Below are positions 13,317 to 17,924 of a DNA stretch of 17,924 bases, in pieces. Location of the stretch: contig CAIQSY010000216.1 of assembly GCA_903874585.1 (NCBI GenBank), forward strand, positions 1 to 17,924, given 5' to 3'. The notes under the pieces are model-generated. The model was not told the DNA's origin. It saw only the letters and a program-made list of their open reading frames with translations, and searched no databases. Numbering within the stretch: position 1 is the first letter of the stretch; every line of letters begins with the position of its first letter. Origin of the DNA: an uncultured Chlorobiaceae bacterium. GTDB taxonomy: Bacteria > Bacteroidota > Chlorobiia > Chlorobiales > Chlorobiaceae. Both the position numbers and the translations under genes were made by a program.

Positions 13317-13826
13317 ATGGAGATAAGAGCCTGTGAGAGCAGAGACGTTGCGGAGATTTGCGCCATCTACAATCACTACATCAGCAGCACAACCATTTCG
13401 TTTGAGGAAACGCCGGTTTCTATTGTGGCTATGCAGGCGCGAGTCGAGGCGATTCAGCAGCACTATCCGTGGCTTGTCTGCTGCGATAATGGCGACGTTG
13501 TGGGCTTTGCCTATGCAGCACGATGGAAAGAGCGGAGCGCATATCGCCACACTGCAGAATCAACCGTTTACGTAAAAAAAGATGCGGTTGGCAAAGGGTA
13601 TGGTCACGCGCTTTATACGCAGTTGTTCGATGCTCTTGCCTGCATGGACATTCATGTTGTGGTTGCCTGCATTGCGTTGCCGAACGATGCAAGTGTTGGT
13701 TTGCATGAACGTTGTGGCTTTTGTAAGGTTGCGCATTTCTCGCAAGTTGGGTACAAATTCGGGCAGTGGCAGGATGTTGGTTATTGGCAACGTACCTTGC
13801 CAAATGAAAATCGCTCCTTTTTTTGA
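13317..13826 (+). CDS. GNAT N-acetyltransferase (phosphinothricin/YncA-like)
   Basis: The 169-residue protein is a GCN5-related acetyltransferase of the phosphinothricin/methionine sulfoximine type. It opens MEIRACESRDVAEICAIYNH, has the FEETPV motif of this subgroup at 30-34, and the acetyl-CoA pyrophosphate loop VGKGYG at 91-96 after the strand ESTVYV. NDASVGLHERCGF (123-135) is the last helix-turn, and YKFGQWQDVGYWQ is the C-terminus. These enzymes acetylate the amine of glutamine-synthetase inhibitors or oxidised methionine analogues in the cytoplasm, so the role may be detoxification. The start is set by the family N-terminus; there is no clear Shine-Dalgarno. It lies 30 bp after the toxin gene and marks the right end of the accessory island. 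Confidence 0.86.
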   Translation: MEIRACESRDVAEICAIYNHYISSTTISFEETPVSIVAMQARVEAIQQHYPWLVCCDNGDVVGFAYAARWKERSAYRHTAESTVYVKKDAVGKGYGHALYTQLFDALACMDIHVVVACIALPNDASVGLHERCGFCKVAHFSQVGYKFGQWQDVGYWQRTLPNENRSFF

Positions 13827-13931
13827 TGCTTTATCCTTACCTTTCTTGTATTGACAATGGTTGGCAAGATGCCAGCTTTTTGATGACGGAGTTTAACCTA
13901 TTCGCAGCCGTTATGGCAAAGGAGAACGCAC

Positions 13932-14468
13932 ATGTCTGATGCACTGTTAACGACAATTGTTTCTGGTATTCTTGCCGGAATGTTTCAATTGCTTTCCAAA
14001 CGCATGGATCTTCACAAATCCTCTGCTGCTGCACAGAACTCCCCAACCCCAGCGAATCCATCCACACCCTCCATACCCGCCACTCCGCCAGCAAGTGGCA
14101 GCGTCAATTATAGCTTGGTGATAAAACAGATTGGAATTTTGCAGTTTGTGCTGAATATCGTCGGCTTTTTTGTCGGTTTTCTAATGGCATCAACGGATGC
14201 AAATCAGGAGACGCTCCTGGCAAGCGCTCTTCTTGTCGGCACTATCGCCCTTATCGCACTCTTTTTCTGGGCGGCGTTATCTCTCGATAAATCATTGCTT
14301 TGGAAGCATCTTGCTGTTGTGGCACTTGGTGTTGCCATAACAACGTTACTTGTTAACTCGATAATTTTACAAATGCCGATATCGTTGGCGAGCCTCGGTT
14401 TTGCCCTTGTACAAAGCTTTGCCTGCATGGGCATTGGTGGCGTGATTGCTCAAACAATGAAACGCTGA
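13932..14468 (+). CDS. Four-helix membrane protein with Pro/Thr/Ser-rich linker, unrecognised
   Basis: The 178-residue protein has a hydrophobic amphipathic N-terminus (1-22, LLTTIVSGILAGMFQLLS). A low-complexity segment rich in Pro, Thr, Ser and Ala follows (about 33-58). The C-terminal half has four membrane helices at about 64-85, 95-117, 121-145 and 150-172, with Gly and Ala packing. I do not recognise the family. It starts with a strong AAGGAG (13918-13923) at a good distance, so it is surely translated. It is flanked by GNAT and purH with gaps of about 105 and 218 bp. It may be specific to the lineage. Confidence 0.7.
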   Translation: MSDALLTTIVSGILAGMFQLLSKRMDLHKSSAAAQNSPTPANPSTPSIPATPPASGSVNYSLVIKQIGILQFVLNIVGFFVGFLMASTDANQETLLASALLVGTIALIALFFWAALSLDKSLLWKHLAVVALGVAITTLLVNSIILQMPISLASLGFALVQSFACMGIGGVIAQTMKR

Positions 14469-14499
14469 GGCGGATACCTCCAGACCATGTTGAGGCGTT

Positions 14500-14538
14500 G
14501 CAAGTGCCGCGACTCTTCATCGCTGCCGCGGCGGTTGC
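14500..14538. other. GC-rich hairpin between membrane gene and purH
   Basis: GCAA and GCCGCG (14500-14511) pair with CGCGGC and TTGC (14527-14538) across a 2-base internal loop, with a 15-base apical loop. No T tract follows, so it is not a typical rho-independent terminator. It could be an mRNA structure or a transcript 3' end. Confidence 0.35.
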
Positions 14539-14686
14539 GCAGCACCCATAACCCAAGCACTCCGCGTACTTCTCTCCATCCAAAATTCAAAACTCAACAT
14601 CCAAAATCCGTCCATAATTGGGGATTATTTCTTACCTTTCGCCGTTACAAACACAGCCACACAACCATAAAATATTATTATTGCAC

Positions 14687-16264
14687 ATGTCTGATCCTGT
14701 TATAAAAAGGGCGCTGGTTTCGGTTTCTGATAAAACCGGTATTGTGGATTTTTGCCGGGCACTTTCGGGCTTTGGTGTTGAGATTTTTTCAACTGGCGGC
14801 ACGCTGAAGTCGCTTCAGGATGCGGGCGTCAATGCCGCTTCCATTTCAACCATCACCGGATTTCCTGAAATTATGGATGGTCGCGTTAAAACGCTGCACC
14901 CGAAAATTCACGGCGGATTGCTTGCCGTCAGAGAGAACGCTGACCACGTCAAGCAGGCGACTGAGAACGGTATCGGCTTTATTGATATGGTTGTGGTGAA
15001 CCTCTATCCTTTTGAAGCAACGGTGGCAAAGCCCGATGTTACGTTCGAGGATGCTATTGAGAATATTGATATTGGCGGTCCGTCAATGTTGCGCAGTGCT
15101 GCTAAGAATAACGAGTCGGTTACGGTGGTCACTGACAGTGCTGATTATGCGCTTGTGCTGCAGGAGATGCAGGAGAACAACGGTGCCACCAAGCGTGCAA
15201 CCCGTCTCGCTTTAGCCAAAAAAGTGTTTGCGCTGACCTCTCGCTACGATAATGCTATTGCGGCTTATTTGACGAACGCTGTTAGCGCTGGTGAACAGGC
15301 AGCAGAGGCGACGATGAGCGTTAAGCTTGAGCGTGAACTCGATATGCGTTATGGCGAGAATCCTCATCAGAGCGCCGGTTTGTATTGCCTTACCGACAGC
15401 AATGGTACTCGCTCGTTTGCCGACTTTTTCGAGAAACTGCATGGCAAGGAGCTTTCTTATAATAATATGCTCGATATTGCCGCAGCAACGTCGCTGATTG
15501 AAGAGTTCCGTGGTGAAGAGCCGACGGTCGTCATTATAAAACACACCAATCCGTGCGGTGTCGCGCAGGCGCCGACGCTTGTTGAAGCGTATCGCCGCGC
15601 ATTTTCAACCGATACCCAAGCACCGTTTGGTGGGATTATCGCCTTTAATCGTCCGCTTGATATGGATGCAGCGATGGCGGTGAATGAAATCTTTACCGAG
15701 ATTCTTATTGCTCCCTCTTTTGAGGATGGCGTTCTTGAGTTGTTGATGAAGAAGAAAGATCGCAGGCTTGTGGTGCAGAAAAAGGCGTTACTGCAAGGCG
15801 GCTGGGAGTTCAAGTCCACGCCGTTCGGTATGCTGGTGCAGGAGCGCGACAGCAAGATTGTTGCCAAAGAGGATCTCAAAGTTGTCACAAAACGGCAGCC
15901 AACCGAAGAAGAGATTGCTGACCTGATGTTTGCCTGGAAAATCTGTAAGCATATCAAGTCAAACACTATTCTTTACGTCAAAAACCGCCAGACTTTTGGC
16001 GTTGGTGCGGGTCAGATGTCGCGCGTTGATTCCTCAAAAATTGCACGCTGGAAAGCCTCCGAAGTCAATCTCGATCTTCACGGTTCAGTGGTCGCTTCAG
16101 ATGCCTTTTTCCCATTTGCCGACGGCCTTTTGGCGGCTGCCGAAGCGGGCGTTACCGCTGTTATTCAGCCCGGCGGCTCCATTCGCGATAACGAAGTCAT
16201 CGAGGCGGCTGATGCCAATAATCTCGCCATGGTCTTTACTGGCATGAGGCATTTCAAACACTAA
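14687..16264 (+). CDS. purH: Bifunctional AICAR formyltransferase / IMP cyclohydrolase
   Basis: PurH performs the last two steps of de novo purine synthesis in the cytoplasm: formylation of AICAR with 10-formyl-tetrahydrofolate, then ring closure to IMP. The IMP cyclohydrolase (MGS-like) domain occupies about 1-200, with KRALVSVSDKTGI, FSTGGTL and DGRVKTLHPKIHGGLL. The AICAR transformylase domain follows with MRYGENPHQ and the catalytic Lys285-His286 in KHTNPCG. FGVGAGQMSRVDS and the C-terminal GLLAAAEAGVTAVIQPGGS-RD also fit. At 525 residues the length is standard. The frame is open back to a TTG at 14618, but the ATG at 14687 gives the family N-terminus. No Shine-Dalgarno is apparent. Confidence 0.96.
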   Translation: MSDPVIKRALVSVSDKTGIVDFCRALSGFGVEIFSTGGTLKSLQDAGVNAASISTITGFPEIMDGRVKTLHPKIHGGLLAVRENADHVKQATENGIGFIDMVVVNLYPFEATVAKPDVTFEDAIENIDIGGPSMLRSAAKNNESVTVVTDSADYALVLQEMQENNGATKRATRLALAKKVFALTSRYDNAIAAYLTNAVSAGEQAAEATMSVKLERELDMRYGENPHQSAGLYCLTDSNGTRSFADFFEKLHGKELSYNNMLDIAAATSLIEEFRGEEPTVVIIKHTNPCGVAQAPTLVEAYRRAFSTDTQAPFGGIIAFNRPLDMDAAMAVNEIFTEILIAPSFEDGVLELLMKKKDRRLVVQKKALLQGGWEFKSTPFGMLVQERDSKIVAKEDLKVVTKRQPTEEEIADLMFAWKICKHIKSNTILYVKNRQTFGVGAGQMSRVDSSKIARWKASEVNLDLHGSVVASDAFFPFADGLLAAAEAGVTAVIQPGGSIRDNEVIEAADANNLAMVFTGMRHFKH

Positions 16265-16293
16265 GCAAGGTAAAAAGTCTTTCTTTTCGTCTC

Positions 16294-16323
16294 TCACCCC
16301 AACGATTTCGCAGGTTGGGGTGA
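16294..16323. terminator. Hairpin between convergent purH and queG
   Basis: A perfect 10-bp stem (16294-16303 with 16314-16323) closes a 10-base loop, 30 bp after purH and 31 bp after the queG stop. No T tract follows on either strand, so the call as a shared terminator rests mostly on position. Confidence 0.5.
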
Positions 16324-16353
16324 AGAGCGATTCTCAACAATCCATTTTGCCTT

Positions 16354-17346
16354 TCACTTAAGTGTTACTTTTCCGCTGGTTTCTCTTGTCAGATCGTCCC
16401 CATTTTTTTTCAAATTCTCCTCAACAGCCTGCGCATTACGTTTTAGTCGGCGCAACCCGATGCGGAAAATCGGTGTTCCATAAAACAGCTTCCGAAAGCT
16501 TGATTTCGTCAAATTGAAAATCTCTTCCGTCGAGAGATTGAGTAACTCTTGGCGAATGGTAAACAACTCATGTGCGGAAATGCTTGCTTGCTGGTTGTAG
16601 GGGCAAGCCTCTTGGCAGAGGTCGCAGCCGAAAAGCCACTCGCCAATCATTGCTGCCTCATCAGGCGTAAACTCTCGCTTCAGCTCAATCGTCAGGTAGG
16701 ATATGCAGCGCGATGCGTCAATTTTGCCCGGCGCAATGAGCGCTCCCGTTGGGCAGCTTTCAAGGCAGGCTTGGCAACTGCCGCAATAATTAGGCAACAT
16801 CAGCGGCGTTGAACGAATCTCTCGATCGAGCAATATCTCCCCAAGAAAAATGTATGAACCGGCAGAGGGAACTTTCAGCAGCGTATTTTTTCCCGTTTTG
16901 CCAATGCCCGCAACCTCTGCCCAGTTTTTTTCAAGCAGCGGCGAGCTATCCACCGCAATGAATGCCGCGAGTGGTTCGCCCATAATCCGCTTTATTGCCG
17001 CAAGAAGCTTCTCCAACTTCGTCCGCATCACCGTGTGGTAGTCCTCAATCAGCGCATATCGGGAAATCTTGGGGAAGCCGTCGTGATACTCGATTGGATA
17101 GTTGTAGCTGATTGCTGTGGAGATGATGGTCTGTACGTTCGGCAGCAACAGTGCGGGATTGGTTCGCTCCGCCATGTTGGTTTCGAGGTAGTGCATTTCG
17201 CCATTCCGATGCTCCTCAATCATTGCAGTAACTCGCTTTATTGCAACAGGTTGCGGCGTTGGTGCTGCAAACCCAAGAGCCGCAAATCCCAGCCGTGCAG
17301 CCTCTTTGCGGATTTGGAGCGCAAGATTTGTGGGGTGGTCAGTCAT
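16354..17346 (-). CDS. queG: Epoxyqueuosine reductase
   Basis: QueG reduces epoxyqueuosine to queuosine in tRNA wobble position 34, using cobalamin and two [4Fe-4S] clusters. The N-terminal cobalamin-binding region has MHYLETNMAERTNP, and the catalytic Asp133 is in AVDSSPLLEK, followed by AEVAGIGKTGKNTLL. The iron-sulfur ligands are Cys188, 191, 194 and 198 (CGSCQACLESCPTG), Cys214 (RCISYLTIE) and Cys241, 244 and 248 (CDLCQEACPYN), all present. At 330 residues it is within the family range, with no HEAT-repeat extension. It is convergent to purH. Its ATG is not preceded by a clear Shine-Dalgarno. Confidence 0.95.
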   Translation of the reverse strand: MTDHPTNLALQIRKEAARLGFAALGFAAPTPQPVAIKRVTAMIEEHRNGEMHYLETNMAERTNPALLLPNVQTIISTAISYNYPIEYHDGFPKISRYALIEDYHTVMRTKLEKLLAAIKRIMGEPLAAFIAVDSSPLLEKNWAEVAGIGKTGKNTLLKVPSAGSYIFLGEILLDREIRSTPLMLPNYCGSCQACLESCPTGALIAPGKIDASRCISYLTIELKREFTPDEAAMIGEWLFGCDLCQEACPYNQQASISAHELFTIRQELLNLSTEEIFNLTKSSFRKLFYGTPIFRIGLRRLKRNAQAVEENLKKNGDDLTRETSGKVTLK

Positions 17347-17656
17347 GGCAGAGTTGCTTTATTGAGGAGAGGATTGGTCAGGTCTGGCAATGTATTGAAA
17401 ATATTCTGCAGTTGGCGTGGGTAGAGAAAAACGATATTTTGCTCTTGCGTAAAAGTTCTGAACGTTGTCGTTTTTCCCAATTTTAAGTTGCCAATAGCGG
17501 TTCGTCAGAGACGACAGTCAATGTCGATTGGAAATCGGGTGAGTCTGTAATAATTGCAGTATTCCGCACCGATCTGCTATGGTTTAACAATCGATCCGTT
17601 TTTCTTACTGCATTGAGCAGTTGATTTGTACTAACCTTAAAATAGTGAGGATTTTA
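17347..17656. other. Intergenic region between queG and the right-edge gene
   Basis: This 310-bp stretch lies between two divergent genes and should contain both promoters. I see a TAAAAT at 17638-17643 that could be a -10 box, but no well-spaced -35. No RNA gene, hairpin or coding remnant is convincing. Confidence 0.4.
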
Positions 17657-17924
17657 ATGAAGAAATGGGATTTTAAAAATGAAGTGGAGCGTTGTGTTAA
17701 GGATATAAATAGTCAGTTTGGAAAGCGTGTCTTGCAAATTGCGAGTATACAAACACAATGGGAGAGAGGCAACGGTTCAGTACAGCGTGTGGATACAGAA
17801 CGTCTGGCTACTTTGTCAATTAATTGGCATGACGGTTTTCTCGGGGTTGGTTGCGATGGCAAGAAAATGGGTATTAATGATTATTTGGCACAAGACTATT
17901 CTATTTATCAGAAGAATACTCAAA
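17657..17924 (+). CDS. Unrecognised protein, 5' part, runs off the window
   Basis: Eighty-nine codons are open without a stop from ATG 17657 to the right edge. GAGG at 17647-17650 lies 6 bp before the ATG. The N-terminus MKKWDFKNEVERCVKDIN is an amphipathic helix. An alternation of strands follows (RVLQIASIQTQWE, RLATLSINWHDGFLGVGCDG), which suggests a small mixed alpha/beta soluble protein. No family is recognised and no signal peptide or membrane segment is present in the visible part. Confidence 0.65.
   Translation, partial: MKKWDFKNEVERCVKDINSQFGKRVLQIASIQTQWERGNGSVQRVDTERLATLSINWHDGFLGVGCDGKKMGINDYLAQDYSIYQKNTQ

Noticed and set aside
17035..17486. Plus-strand open frames over the 5' part of queG and beyond
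   Set aside because: They mirror queG; the small stretch past its start has no start signal or recognisable motif.
1..17924. CRISPR array, tRNA or rRNA genes
   Set aside because: No regularly spaced repeats, no cloverleaf or CCA-ended stretch, and no rRNA-like sequence were seen on either strand.

Overview
The window looks like chromosomal DNA of a green sulfur bacterium (Chlorobiales, probably Chlorobium). This rests on my recollection of how the ferritin-like, Amt/P-II, ScpA, DUF1015, PurH and QueG proteins of that group read and on the moderate GC content. No photosynthesis gene, rRNA or tRNA is present to confirm it.

Bases 1-7103 are conserved backbone: the 3' end of a TIGR01777-type epimerase gene, a ferritin-like diiron protein with its own terminator, an amt-glnK ammonium uptake operon (the P-II protein lacks the Tyr51 equivalent), a convergent exported TPR protein, and a tight operon scpA - DUF1015 - tsaE - tsaB. 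The last part joins chromosome segregation, an uncharacterised protein and two subunits of the tRNA t6A machinery. Bases 13317-17346 are again ordinary: a GNAT acetyltransferase, a four-helix membrane protein, purH and, convergent to it, queG. An unrecognised gene runs off the right edge.

Between them, about 7243-13286, lies an accessory island. It starts with an HTH + ImmA/IrrE zinc-peptidase gene whose usual toxin partner is missing. Next comes a strikingly AT-rich block (8561-10766) of four genes, all on the minus strand: a lipoprotein, a single-pass membrane protein, a two-pass membrane protein and a J-domain protein with a C-terminal membrane anchor. This block is bracketed almost to the base by two inverted left ends of an ISL3-family insertion sequence: a roughly 165-bp fragment at 8396-8560 and an internally deleted copy at 10767-11232. 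It is therefore the cargo of a decayed composite-transposon-like structure. Its start codons follow A-rich leaders without Shine-Dalgarno sequences, which points to a Bacteroidetes donor. I know of no described system with this gene set, and it is the best candidate here for something new.

Downstream, the island continues with an AbiEii-like nucleotidyltransferase whose translationally coupled partner carries a single-base frameshift, a small antitoxin-like protein without a toxin, and a complete two-gene toxin-antitoxin module (PF09720-type antitoxin plus RelE/ParE toxin) with a visible promoter and an overlapping palindrome. Several modules of this island are broken, so it looks like a defence/addiction hotspot in decay around one or two intact units.
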